A stretch of DNA of 29,841 nt from Candidatus Pelagibacter sp. GTDB lineage: Bacteria > Pseudomonadota > Alphaproteobacteria > Pelagibacterales > Pelagibacteraceae. Below, piece after piece: positions 22,694 to 29,841 of this stretch. Location: the NCBI GenBank assembly GCA_028097785.1, contig JAOHFB010000009.1, positions 1 through 29,841 on the forward strand, written 5' to 3'. Positions within the stretch are counted from its first letter, which is position 1. Every line of letters starts with the position of its first letter. The notes under the pieces are model-generated. The model did not search any database. It saw only the letters and a list, made by a program, of their open reading frames with translations, and had not been told where the DNA came from. The position numbers were made by a program, and so were the translations under genes.

Positions 22694-24478
22694 ATGCCAA
22701 CAAAACGTAAAAAAAATTTAAGAAGTCAACAATGGTTCAATAATCCAAAAGATCCAGAAATGACTGCTCTTTATTTAGAGCGATATCTTAATTATGGATT
22801 AACACGAAAAGAATTACAATCAGGAAACCCTATAATTGGTATTGCTCAATCTGGAAGTGATCTTTCACCATGCAATAGACATTTTTTATCTTTAAGCAAA
22901 AGAATTAAAGATGGAATAAGAAGAGCTGGTGGAATTCCAATGGAGTTTCCAACCCATCCAATTCAAGAAACAGGAAAAAGACCCACTGCAATGTTAGATA
23001 GAAATCTATCTTACTTGTCGTTAGTTGAAGTTTTATATGGGTATCCAATCGATGGTGTAATCTTAACAACAGGTTGTGATAAAACTACTCCTGCAGCATT
23101 AATGGCTGCAGCAACTGTAAACTTACCTGCAATTGTTTTGTCAGGTGGACCAATGTTAGATGGAGTTTACAAAGGTAAGTTAGCTGGATCAGGTATGGTT
23201 GTTTGGGAAGCTAGAAAACTTTTAGCGAAAGGTGAAATTAATTATGATGAGTTTATGGATATGGTTGCATCTTCAGCACCAAGTGTTGGTCACTGTAATA
23301 CAATGGGAACAGCTTCATCTATGAATTCAGTTGCAGAAGCATTGGGGATGTCTTTAACAGGATGTGCTGTAATACCAGCGCCCTATAGAGAGCGAGAACA
23401 AATTTCTTTTGAAACAGGAAAAAGAATTGTTGAAATGGTTCATGAAGATTTAACACCTTCAAAAATTATGACACGTAAAGCATTTGAAAATGCTGTCGTA
23501 GTTGCAAGTGCAATTGGCGGTTCAAGTAACTGTACTGCTCATTTAAGTGCAATCGCTAAACATATGGGAATTAAATTTGATTTATCTGATTGGCAAAAGT
23601 TGGGACACAATATTCCTCTTTTAGTAAATTGCCAACCAGCTGGAGAATATTTAATGGAAAGCTTCTATAGAGCAGGAGGTGTGCCTGCAGTAATGAAAGA
23701 ATTAATCAAAAATAAAAAAATTCACACCAATATTATGACAGTTACAGGAAAAACAGTTGGTCAAAATTTAAAAAGAAAAATAGATACAGATCCAAAGGTA
23801 ATTAAAACTTTTAAAAATAGTTTAGAGGATAATGCGGGCTTCTTAGTTATGAAAAGTAATTTTTTTTCATCTGCGATTATGAAAACATCAGTAATTAGTA
23901 AGGAATTTAGAGATAGATACCTTTCAGATCCTAAAAATAAAAATGTTTTTAATGGTAAAGCGGTAGTTTTTGAAGGGCCAGAGGATTACCACAAAAGAAT
24001 AAACGATAAAAAATTAAAAATAGATGAAAATTCAATTTTAATTATAAGAGGTTGTGGACCAGTAGGTTATCCTGGATCTGCAGAAGTAGTTAATATGCAG
24101 CCACCTGATCGGTTATTAAAAAAAGGGATTACTCACTTACCAACTCTTGGGGATGGAAGACAAAGTGGTACCTCTGAAAGTCCATCAATTCTTCATGTTT
24201 CACCAGAGTCTGCGGTTGGGGGTGATTTAGGAATTGTAAAAACAGGTGATAAAATGAAGATTGATTTAAATAAAAGAAGAGTGGATTTATTGATTTCTCA
24301 ATCTGAGTTTAAGAAAAGAAGAAAAAATAAAAAAATATTTAAAGCAAACAATCAAACTCCATGGCAAGAAATTTTTAGAGATACAGTAGGTCAGCTTGAA
24401 GATGGAGCGTGTATTAATTCACGTGGAAGTTATTTAGATGTTTCTCATAAAAAAGGTCTTCCAAGAAATTCTCATTAA
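22694..24478 (+). CDS. IlvD/EDD-family aldonic acid dehydratase (arabinonate/xylonate type)
   Basis: A 594-residue iron-sulfur dehydratase converting an aldonic acid to its 2-keto-3-deoxy derivative. The cluster cysteines are visible as C60 (SGSDLSPCNRH), C128 (TTGCDKTTP) and C201 (SVGHCNTMGT), and K130 is the lysine that is carbamylated to bind Mg. MEFPTHPIQETGKRPTA, DRNLSYLSLVEVLYGYP and PAPYREREQ are the marks of the sugar-acid subgroup (L-arabinonate and D-xylonate dehydratases), not of IlvD or Edd proper. The length is right for that subgroup. A D-2-hydroxyacid dehydrogenase begins one base after its stop. Together with the XylB-like SDR and epimerase, it supports a non-phosphorylative (Weimberg/Dahms-like or fuconate-like) sugar pathway, though the sugar is not fixed. 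Confidence 0.92.
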   Translation: MPTKRKKNLRSQQWFNNPKDPEMTALYLERYLNYGLTRKELQSGNPIIGIAQSGSDLSPCNRHFLSLSKRIKDGIRRAGGIPMEFPTHPIQETGKRPTAMLDRNLSYLSLVEVLYGYPIDGVILTTGCDKTTPAALMAAATVNLPAIVLSGGPMLDGVYKGKLAGSGMVVWEARKLLAKGEINYDEFMDMVASSAPSVGHCNTMGTASSMNSVAEALGMSLTGCAVIPAPYREREQISFETGKRIVEMVHEDLTPSKIMTRKAFENAVVVASAIGGSSNCTAHLSAIAKHMGIKFDLSDWQKLGHNIPLLVNCQPAGEYLMESFYRAGGVPAVMKELIKNKKIHTNIMTVTGKTVGQNLKRKIDTDPKVIKTFKNSLEDNAGFLVMKSNFFSSAIMKTSVISKEFRDRYLSDPKNKNVFNGKAVVFEGPEDYHKRINDKKLKIDENSILIIRGCGPVGYPGSAEVVNMQPPDRLLKKGITHLPTLGDGRQSGTSESPSILHVSPESAVGGDLGIVKTGDKMKIDLNKRRVDLLISQSEFKKRRKNKKIFKANNQTPWQEIFRDTVGQLEDGACINSRGSYLDVSHKKGLPRNSH

Positions 24479-24479
24479 A

Positions 24480-25448
24480 ATGAAACCTAAAATACTAGTG
24501 ACAAGAAAATTATCCGATGGTGCAGAGGAGAAATTAAAGAAAAATTTTGATGTAACTCTAAATTTAAAAGATGAGCCAATCCCTAATAACGAACTTGTAA
24601 AAATGGCTAATGAGTATGACGGATTTATTTCAACTGGGTTTGATAAAATTGGAGAAGATTTTTTTAAAGATTTAAATGGTAAATTAAAAATAATTGCTCA
24701 GGTTGGAGTGGGCTATGATAACATTTCAGTTAAATCTGCTGAAAGCAAAAAAATTAAAGTTACTAATACCCCAAATGTTCTGAATGAAGCTGTTGCTGAA
24801 ACAACTATTCTTTTAATTTTAGCAGCCTCTAGAAGAATAGGCGAAGCGTATAATTTGGTAAGGTCTGGTGAATGGAAAAACCAAAAACCCGATTTAACTA
24901 AATTTATGATTGGAAATTCTGTAACAGGAAAAACACTTGGTATAATTGGTATGGGCCGAATTGGTAGAATGGCAGCAAAATGTGCAAAAGCATTTGGAAT
25001 GAAAATAATTTATTATAATAGAAACAAGCTTTCAGAAGAACTTGAAGATGGTGCAAAATATTATTCAGATATAAATTCTATGATGCCAGAATGTGATTTT
25101 GTAAGTATTCACACCCCAGCGACCGCAGAGACAAAGCATATTTTAAACGCGACCACTATTGGATTATTACCTAATCATGCTGTCGTTATTAATACTTCAA
25201 GGGGATCAACAATTGATGATGATGCATTGATAGACGCACTGCAAAACAATAAAATTTATGCTGCAGGGTTAGATGTGTTTAATAATGAACCTAACCTTGA
25301 TGAAAGATATATGAAATTGGATAATTGTTTTGTCTTACCTCATGTTGGTAGTGCCACGCACGAAACTCGCTTAGCAATGAGCATGATGGCTGTTGATAAT
25401 ATTTGTAATTTCTTTGAAAATAAGCCACTTATTTCAGAAGTAGTCTAA
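24480..25448 (+). CDS. D-isomer-specific 2-hydroxyacid dehydrogenase (glyoxylate/hydroxypyruvate reductase-like)
   Basis: A 322-residue NAD(P)H-dependent reductase of 2-oxo acids. I chose the ATG at 24480, one base after the dehydratase stop and starting MKPKILVTRKL; an upstream in-frame ATG at 24438 would overlap that gene by 41 bases and add an atypical extension. Family marks are VGVGYDNISV, the Rossmann motif GMGRIG (157-162), and the catalytic triad R241 (NTSRGS), E270 (NNEP) and H288 (LPHVGSAT). The GhrB/GyaR group, reducing glyoxylate, hydroxypyruvate or 2-keto sugar acids, is the closest fit. It may handle a side-product or a 2-keto intermediate of the sugar-acid pathway. A short hairpin and T-tract terminator follow directly. 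Confidence 0.9.
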   Translation: MKPKILVTRKLSDGAEEKLKKNFDVTLNLKDEPIPNNELVKMANEYDGFISTGFDKIGEDFFKDLNGKLKIIAQVGVGYDNISVKSAESKKIKVTNTPNVLNEAVAETTILLILAASRRIGEAYNLVRSGEWKNQKPDLTKFMIGNSVTGKTLGIIGMGRIGRMAAKCAKAFGMKIIYYNRNKLSEELEDGAKYYSDINSMMPECDFVSIHTPATAETKHILNATTIGLLPNHAVVINTSRGSTIDDDALIDALQNNKIYAAGLDVFNNEPNLDERYMKLDNCFVLPHVGSATHETRLAMSMMAVDNICNFFENKPLISEVV

Positions 25449-25449
25449 T

Positions 25450-25470
25450 ACAACTAAAAGTTGTTTTTTT
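25450..25470 (+). terminator. Intrinsic terminator after the dehydratase/dehydrogenase operon
   Basis: ACAAC pairs with GTTGT across a five-base TAAAA loop (25450-25464), followed by a T-run to 25470. The stem is short, but its position immediately after the stop and the T-tract fit an intrinsic terminator. Confidence 0.65.
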
Positions 25471-25574
25471 AGTTAATATATATAATTTCTATACATATTT
25501 TTTCTGTTTTATTTGAAATTAAAAATCATTTGTGATTAAGTTCGATTATTAAAAACATAAACGAGAGGAAGATA
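25471..25574. promoter_or_regulatory. TRAP operon promoter region with shared operator-like element
   Basis: This spacer precedes the TRAP binding-protein gene. Bases 25474-25496 are the exact reverse complement of 3674-3696 in the divergent spacer of the DUF1907 cluster, with core TTTCTATACAT at 25486-25496. A TTGAAA at 25513-25518 is a possible -35 box. A strong Shine-Dalgarno, GAGAGGAAG, lies at 25562-25570. Because the element recurs at another operon head, a common regulator is likely. Confidence 0.5.
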
Positions 25575-26591
25575 ATGTTTAAACTAATAACAAAAACTAT
25601 AGCTGCAGTAGCTATTGTTTCAGTTGCTTTATTTGGCTCTGCAAATGCAAAGACTTTAAAGATTGAAACTCACTTTACTGCTAGCTCACCAAATGGTGAA
25701 GTTGCAGCTCAATTCGCTAAAAACGTTGAAGAGTTTTCTGGTGGAAGCTTAAAAATCGAAATGTTCTACTCATCATCAGTAACAGGTAAATCTGCTGAGG
25801 TATTTAACTCTGCTCAAACTGGAATTATTGACTGTGATATGACTGGCGCTGGTTACCAAACTGGTAAGAATGCAGCGTTCCAATTCGCAGGTGATGTAAT
25901 GGGTGGATACGATAACCCATATCAACAATACGATTTCTTAAAGTTCCCAGGAGCTCAAGATGCTGTTGATGCACTTTACAATAAATATGGAATGACTTTA
26001 ATTGGTTGGTGGATACCAGGACATGAGTCTCTAATATCTAGTAAGCCAATTCCAGATGTTGCTTCAATCAAAGACTTTAAATTTAGATCACCTCCAGGAA
26101 TGGAAAGTATGATCTTTACAGCACTAGGTGCTAAGCCAATCGTTATGGACTTTGGTGAAGTTCCAACTGCTTTACAAACAGGTCTTATTGATGGTGCGGA
26201 CTACTCATCTCTTGCAACTAACTATGCAGGTGGACACTATGAAAACAATAAGTATGCGACATACCCAGGTTTTCACTCTATGCCAGCTGACCACTTAGCT
26301 TGTAATACTAAAGTATGGAAAAAGCTAAAACCTCATGAAAGAGGAGCAATGAAAGCAGGAATAGAAATTGCTGGAAGAACTATCACTAGCTTAGTTGAAA
26401 GAAAAAACGCAGAAGCAGTTAAAGCTTTAAATGCTATGGGCGTTACTCTTCATGACTGGTCTAGAGAAGATAGACTTAAGTTCAGAAATGCTGCACTAGA
26501 TGCTTGGCAGGAATGGAAAAAGAAATCTCCTGAAGCTGCTGCACTTATAGATATCCACACAGCTTACATGAAAGCTAACGGTATCTTATAA
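25575..26591 (+). CDS. dctP: TRAP transporter periplasmic binding protein (DctP family)
   Basis: A 338-residue periplasmic protein that captures an organic acid for a sodium-driven TRAP importer. Residues 1-25 are a signal peptide ending SANA. Family features are LKIETHFTASSP at the mature N-terminus, GWWIPGHESLISSKPI near 143-158, and FKFRSPPGMES (about 169-179), where the arginine should bind the ligand carboxylate. FGEVPTALQTGLIDGADY near 195-212 is typical of the hinge region. Like the ABC binding protein, the gene is enriched in C-ending codons and follows a strong Shine-Dalgarno, suggesting high expression. It heads dctP-dctQ-dctM. The ligand is probably a sugar acid or 2-oxo/hydroxy acid, judged from the dehydratases, hydroxyacid dehydrogenase and reductase on either side; the sequence alone does not say. 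Confidence 0.93.
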   Translation: MFKLITKTIAAVAIVSVALFGSANAKTLKIETHFTASSPNGEVAAQFAKNVEEFSGGSLKIEMFYSSSVTGKSAEVFNSAQTGIIDCDMTGAGYQTGKNAAFQFAGDVMGGYDNPYQQYDFLKFPGAQDAVDALYNKYGMTLIGWWIPGHESLISSKPIPDVASIKDFKFRSPPGMESMIFTALGAKPIVMDFGEVPTALQTGLIDGADYSSLATNYAGGHYENNKYATYPGFHSMPADHLACNTKVWKKLKPHERGAMKAGIEIAGRTITSLVERKNAEAVKALNAMGVTLHDWSREDRLKFRNAALDAWQEWKKKSPEAAALIDIHTAYMKANGIL

Positions 26592-26614
26592 TAAAAAGCA
26601 CATAATAAAATCTT

Positions 26615-26641
26615 GAAGGGCCTGAAAAGGCCCTTCTTTTT
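26615..26641 (+). terminator. Intrinsic terminator/attenuator between dctP and dctQ
   Basis: A perfect eight-base stem, GAAGGGCC with GGCCCTTC, encloses the loop TGAAAA (26615-26636) and is followed by five T residues. It sits between the binding-protein and membrane-subunit genes, just as in the ABC operon at 14951-14984. Partial termination would keep dctP mRNA in excess. Confidence 0.85.
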
Positions 26642-26657
26642 AAAAAATTTTTAACCT

Positions 26658-27227
26658 ATGCTTGATAAACAATTACAAGAACAAAATGAAAAAGTTGCAA
26701 GCAAGGATGATTTTCCAATAAATTGGATTGATAGAGTTTCTTTATTTTTAAGCCACACAATTAAATATTTAATCCCCATAATAGTACTAGTCATGATGTA
26801 CGAAATATTTATGAGATACATAGTATTTAAACCAACTTTATGGGCTAATGAGCTATGTTTATGGTTAGCTGGAATTTGTTATTTGGTTGGAGGAATATAC
26901 GCAACAAGACTCAGAAGTCATATTAGAATAGTAATGTTATATGATTATGTTGGAAGACCCACACAGAGAATTTTTGATTTAATTAGTACTATAGTTATTG
27001 TTTTATTTGCAACTGCAGTAATTTATGGTGGTTGGGAAGATGCCCATAGATCGTTTACTACTTGGGAAAGATTTGCAACTTACTGGGATCCACCAATTCC
27101 TGCAACCATGAAGCCATTAACACTTATATGTGTATTTCTTATAGCTGTTCAATCGGTAAATAATTTAATAATTGATTGGAAAAATCCAAAAGAAAAACAA
27201 TACGACCCTTCTAAAGATTTAAAATAA
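26658..27227 (+). CDS. dctQ: TRAP transporter small membrane subunit (DctQ family)
   Basis: A 189-residue membrane protein with four hydrophobic segments, the DctQ pattern. They run approximately over residues 33-53 (IKYLIPIIVLVMMYEIFMRY), 65-85 (CLWLAGICYLVGGIYATR), 104-124 (FDLISTIVIVLFATAVIYGG) and 151-170 (LTLICVFLIAVQSVNNLI). RSHIRIVMLYD between helices 2 and 3 resembles the conserved 'HI..D' region. It supports the large subunit in the inner membrane. It starts 17 bases after the attenuator hairpin and its stop is one base from dctM, so the two membrane subunits are translationally linked. The N-terminal 25 residues are hydrophilic and cytoplasmic. Confidence 0.9.
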   Translation: MLDKQLQEQNEKVASKDDFPINWIDRVSLFLSHTIKYLIPIIVLVMMYEIFMRYIVFKPTLWANELCLWLAGICYLVGGIYATRLRSHIRIVMLYDYVGRPTQRIFDLISTIVIVLFATAVIYGGWEDAHRSFTTWERFATYWDPPIPATMKPLTLICVFLIAVQSVNNLIIDWKNPKEKQYDPSKDLK

Positions 27228-27228
27228 A

Positions 27229-28551
27229 ATGGAATTTGAAATAGGAACACTCTCTATAATACTTATTGTTGGATTATTAGCTCTTATATCTATTGGGGTT
27301 CCAATGGGTTTTGCCTCAGGTTTTATGGGTGCTGTACTTGTGTTCTTGTATATTGGAGAACACGCTTTAGGCATTTTACTTTCAAGATATTATTCTCTTG
27401 TTGTAACTTATTCTTTTTTATCAGTTCCACTCTTTATATTTATGGCCTCCTTGCTTGAACGCTCTAATATAGCACGAGATCTTTATGATGCTTTAAATGC
27501 ATGGTTAAGAAAAACTAGAGGCGGTGTTGGAGTTGTGACTGCAATCATGGCAACTATCATGGCTGCAATGAGTGGAATTATTGGAGGAGAAATAGTTTTA
27601 TTAGGATTAATTGCATTACCGCAGATGTTAAGATTAAAATATGATCAAGATATGTCTATTGGAATTATTTGTGCATCAGGTTCTTTAGGTACAATGATCC
27701 CACCTTCAATTGTTTTAATTATTTATGGATTAACTACCGAAACGTCAATTACGATGTTGTTTCAAGAAGCAATTGTACCAGGTTTAATGATTTCAAGTTT
27801 AATCATTATTTATATTCTTATACGAACAAGATTGCAGCCACATCTTGCCCCATTAAGTGATGAACCGCCATTAACTTTAAAAGAAAAAATTTCATATCTA
27901 CCAGGTCTTTTGCCTCCAATTGGGATTGTAATAATTGTTTTAGGTTCAATTTATTCAGGGATAACAGGTATCACGGAAGCTGCTGGAATGGGTGTAGTAG
28001 CAACATTAATTATAATTTTTGCTAGAAAAGAATTAACAATGTTTTTATTTAAAGACGCTCTTACAAGAACTTTTAAAGCATCGGGTACTATTTTAACTAT
28101 TACTTTTGGTGCAACAGTTTTAGCTGGTGCTTATTCACTTGCAGGTGGTCCAAAATATGTTGCAGAGACAATATTGGCTTATGATTTAAAGCCAATGTAT
28201 TTAATTTTTATGATGCAATTAATGTTCTTAGTAATGGGAGCGTTTATGGATTGGGTTGGAATAGTATTGTTAGCAATGCCAGTATTTTTGCCAATAGTTT
28301 TAGCACTTGGATTTGATCCAATTTGGTTTGGAATATTGTTTTGTGTGAACATGCAGGTATCTTTTTTAAGTCCACCGTTTGGTCCAGCCGCCTTTTACTT
28401 AAAGTCAGTTGCTCCTCCTCATATCTCGTTAACAGATATCTTTAGAGGATTTGCACCATTTATAGTAATTCAATTAATTGTGTTAGCATGTGTTATGTTT
28501 TTTCCAGAAATAATGACACAAAACTTCCACGAATTTGTTCCAAAAAAATAA
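27229..28551 (+). CDS. dctM: TRAP transporter large membrane subunit (DctM family)
   Basis: A 440-residue polytopic protein of standard DctM length with about 11-12 hydrophobic helices. Recognisable motifs are GVPMGFASGFMGA near the N-terminus, SVPLFIFMASLLERS, ASGSLGTMIPPSIVLIIYGL (about 145-164), TGITEAAGMGVVA and GAFMDWVGIVLLAMPVFLPI. This is the transport channel that uses a sodium gradient to bring in the solute delivered by DctP. The following reductase ATG comes directly after its stop, which ties the transporter to downstream metabolism in one transcript. Nothing is unusual in length or motif content. Confidence 0.95.
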   Translation: MEFEIGTLSIILIVGLLALISIGVPMGFASGFMGAVLVFLYIGEHALGILLSRYYSLVVTYSFLSVPLFIFMASLLERSNIARDLYDALNAWLRKTRGGVGVVTAIMATIMAAMSGIIGGEIVLLGLIALPQMLRLKYDQDMSIGIICASGSLGTMIPPSIVLIIYGLTTETSITMLFQEAIVPGLMISSLIIIYILIRTRLQPHLAPLSDEPPLTLKEKISYLPGLLPPIGIVIIVLGSIYSGITGITEAAGMGVVATLIIIFARKELTMFLFKDALTRTFKASGTILTITFGATVLAGAYSLAGGPKYVAETILAYDLKPMYLIFMMQLMFLVMGAFMDWVGIVLLAMPVFLPIVLALGFDPIWFGILFCVNMQVSFLSPPFGPAAFYLKSVAPPHISLTDIFRGFAPFIVIQLIVLACVMFFPEIMTQNFHEFVPKK

Positions 28552-29424
28552 ATGAGTAAAAAAATTGGTTTTATTGGCATAGGCTTGATGGGTCTGCCGA
28601 TGGCAAAAAATATATTAAAATCAGGTTTTGATTTAAAAGCATTTAATAGATCTCAAAACAAAGCTGAACCTTTAAAGGAATTTGGTGCAGAAATTTCAAC
28701 CTCAATTGACGATGTGGTTAAAGACAGTGATGTTGTAATTACTATGTTAACGGATGATGGAGCAATTAATGATGTAATGGAAAGTTCTAATTTTTTAGAA
28801 AATTTAAAATCAGGAGCTACTGTTATTGATATGAGTTCAGTTAAACCAACCACAGCAACTAAGCATGGAAATAGTTTAAAATCTAAAAATATTAATTATT
28901 TAGATGCACCTGTTTCAGGTGGAACAATTGGAGCCGAAGAAGGGTCACTAGCAATAATGGTTGGTGGGGAGCAAAATGTTTTTGATGAAGTTAATAATGT
29001 TTTAAAAACTATGGGTAATCCGACATTAGTTGGACCAGTGGGAAGTGGACAAGTCTCTAAACTAGCAAATCAAATAATAGTTGGTTTAACTATTGGAGCA
29101 GTAGCGGAGGCAGTAACACTTTGTGAAAAAGCAGGAGCAAACCCAAATAAAATGATCAAAGCTTTATCTGGTGGTTGGGCAGATAGTAAAATACTTCAAA
29201 CACATGGAAAAAGAATGATTGATAAAGATTTTACTCCTAAAGGTAAAACATCAGTTCATTTAAAAGATATGAATAATATTTTAGAGTGTGCAAATAGTTT
29301 TAATACACATTTACCTATTTCAAATTTAGTGAAAGAAATGTATAAAACACTTGTTGAAAATGGACATGGAGATACAGATCACAGTTCTCTTTATAAAGAA
29401 ATTGAAAGGATAAACAAAAAATGA
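28552..29424 (+). CDS. 3-hydroxyisobutyrate dehydrogenase-family reductase (tartronate-semialdehyde reductase-like)
   Basis: A 290-residue beta-hydroxyacid dehydrogenase. The N-terminal GFIGIGLMGLPMAKN (6-20) binds the dinucleotide, DAPVSGG (118-124) binds substrate, and K170 in GSGQVSKLANQ is the catalytic lysine. Family members reduce tartronate semialdehyde (GarR/GlxR) or oxidise 3-hydroxyisobutyrate. Next to a TRAP importer and sugar-acid genes, a GarR-like role producing glycerate is the best guess, but the family is broad. It starts directly after the dctM stop and its own stop overlaps the next start by four bases (ATGA), so the TRAP genes, this reductase and the SDR form one operon. 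Confidence 0.9.
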   Translation: MSKKIGFIGIGLMGLPMAKNILKSGFDLKAFNRSQNKAEPLKEFGAEISTSIDDVVKDSDVVITMLTDDGAINDVMESSNFLENLKSGATVIDMSSVKPTTATKHGNSLKSKNINYLDAPVSGGTIGAEEGSLAIMVGGEQNVFDEVNNVLKTMGNPTLVGPVGSGQVSKLANQIIVGLTIGAVAEAVTLCEKAGANPNKMIKALSGGWADSKILQTHGKRMIDKDFTPKGKTSVHLKDMNNILECANSFNTHLPISNLVKEMYKTLVENGHGDTDHSSLYKEIERINKK

Positions 29425-29841
29425 GCGGAAGATTAGAAGGTAAAAAAATTGTAGTAACAGCAGCAGGTCAAGGAATTGGTAAAGCAACTGCAATTGCATT
29501 TCATAATGAAGGTGCAAACGTTATAGCAACAGATTTAAATGATAAAACTTTAGCTGATTTAAATAAAGAGTATCCTGATATTACAGTTCAAACGCTAGAT
29601 TCAACAGACAACAATGCGATTTTAGAATTTGTAAAAACTTTAGATAGAGTAGATACATTATTTAATGCAGTTGGATTTGTTCATCATGGAAGTATTCTTG
29701 AATGTGAAGATAAAGATTGGAATTTTTCTTTTGATGTAAACGTCAAATCTATGTACCAAATGTGCAAAGCAATTTTACCATTAATGGTCAAACAAAATGG
29801 CGGAAGTATAATTAATGTTTCATCATGCGCTTCAAGTTTAA
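29421..29841 (+). CDS. SDR-family oxidoreductase, C-terminus cut by window edge
   Basis: The first 140 codons of a short-chain dehydrogenase. The cofactor segment is VTAAGQGIGKATA (residues about 11-23), where TAAGQGIG replaces the usual TGGxxGIG. D36 in VIATDLND suggests NAD, NAVG occupies the NNAG position, and the frame ends at SIINVSSCASS, where the catalytic serine begins to appear; the Tyr-Lys pair lies beyond the window. The AAGQGIG form resembles the DHRS6/3-hydroxybutyrate dehydrogenase-like and UcpA-like SDRs often found with sugar-acid genes. It overlaps the preceding reductase by four bases and is part of the TRAP operon. Substrate unknown. Confidence 0.88.
   Translation, partial: MSGRLEGKKIVVTAAGQGIGKATAIAFHNEGANVIATDLNDKTLADLNKEYPDITVQTLDSTDNNAILEFVKTLDRVDTLFNAVGFVHHGSILECEDKDWNFSFDVNVKSMYQMCKAILPLMVKQNGGSIINVSSCASSL

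Noticed and set aside
24438..24482. An upstream ATG for the D-2-hydroxyacid dehydrogenase at 24438
   Set aside because: It would overlap the dehydratase by 41 bases and add 14 atypical residues; the ATG at 24480 starts exactly where family members start.
1..29841. CRISPR arrays, tRNA genes, insertion sequences or prophage
   Set aside because: No regularly spaced repeats, cloverleaf-like segments, transposase/integrase frames or phage genes were seen on either strand.

Overview
The window is gene-dense, strongly AT-rich bacterial DNA. Spacers are very short, starts and stops often overlap, and proteins are rich in Lys, Asn and Ile. Together with ABC and TRAP solute-binding proteins and many small-molecule oxidoreductases, this points to a streamlined marine alphaproteobacterium of the SAR11/Pelagibacter type. 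That assignment is inference: no rRNA or other phylogenetic marker is present. I see no tRNA, rRNA, CRISPR array or insertion sequence, and no gene-free stretch reaches 300 bases.

Layout. (a) 1-3650, minus strand: an operon of a ketopantoate-reductase-like enzyme, two different 2-oxoglutarate/Fe(II) oxygenases and a DMT (EamA) transporter cut by the left edge. (b) 3738-5972, plus: a C11orf54/DUF1907 zinc hydrolase homologue, a small MarR-like regulator and a PanB-like protein that has lost the usual metal ligands. (c) 5969-8209, minus: an aldehyde dehydrogenase followed by an HpcH/HpaI aldolase. (d) 8305-13853, plus: iolD, a Gfo/Idh/MocA oxidoreductase, two SDR dehydrogenases and a ROK sugar kinase. 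(e) 14032-17384, plus: a sugar ABC transporter (binding protein, permease, one-domain ATPase) resembling the FrcBCA type. (f) 17445-20237, plus: a sugar-dehydrogenase-type SDR, an aldose 1-epimerase and a second Gfo/Idh/MocA protein. (g) 20227-22645, minus: a UxaA-type dehydratase and a second DMT transporter. (h) 22694-25448, plus: an IlvD/EDD sugar-acid dehydratase and a D-2-hydroxyacid dehydrogenase. (i) 25575-29841, plus: a complete TRAP transporter, a 3-hydroxyisobutyrate-dehydrogenase-like reductase and an SDR cut by the right edge.

Taken together, most of the window reads as a carbohydrate and sugar-acid catabolic island. A sugar enters by ABC transport and is epimerised and oxidised at C1 by an SDR. 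Its aldonic acid is dehydrated (IlvD/EDD or UxaA), the 2-keto-3-deoxy acid is cleaved (HpcH/HpaI) and the aldehyde oxidised (ALDH). No classical lactonase is visible; the DUF1907 hydrolase is a candidate for that step or a related ester hydrolysis. iolD suggests a link to inositol-type cyclitols, but iolB, iolC and iolE are absent here.

The least explained part is 1-5972. Two pantothenate-pathway folds with altered active sites, two oxygenases, a DUF1907 hydrolase, an exporter and a regulator are arranged around one divergent promoter. A 23-base element in that promoter recurs exactly, inverted, upstream of the TRAP operon almost 22 kb away, suggesting shared regulation of uptake and catabolism of one unknown, probably carboxylated, compound.
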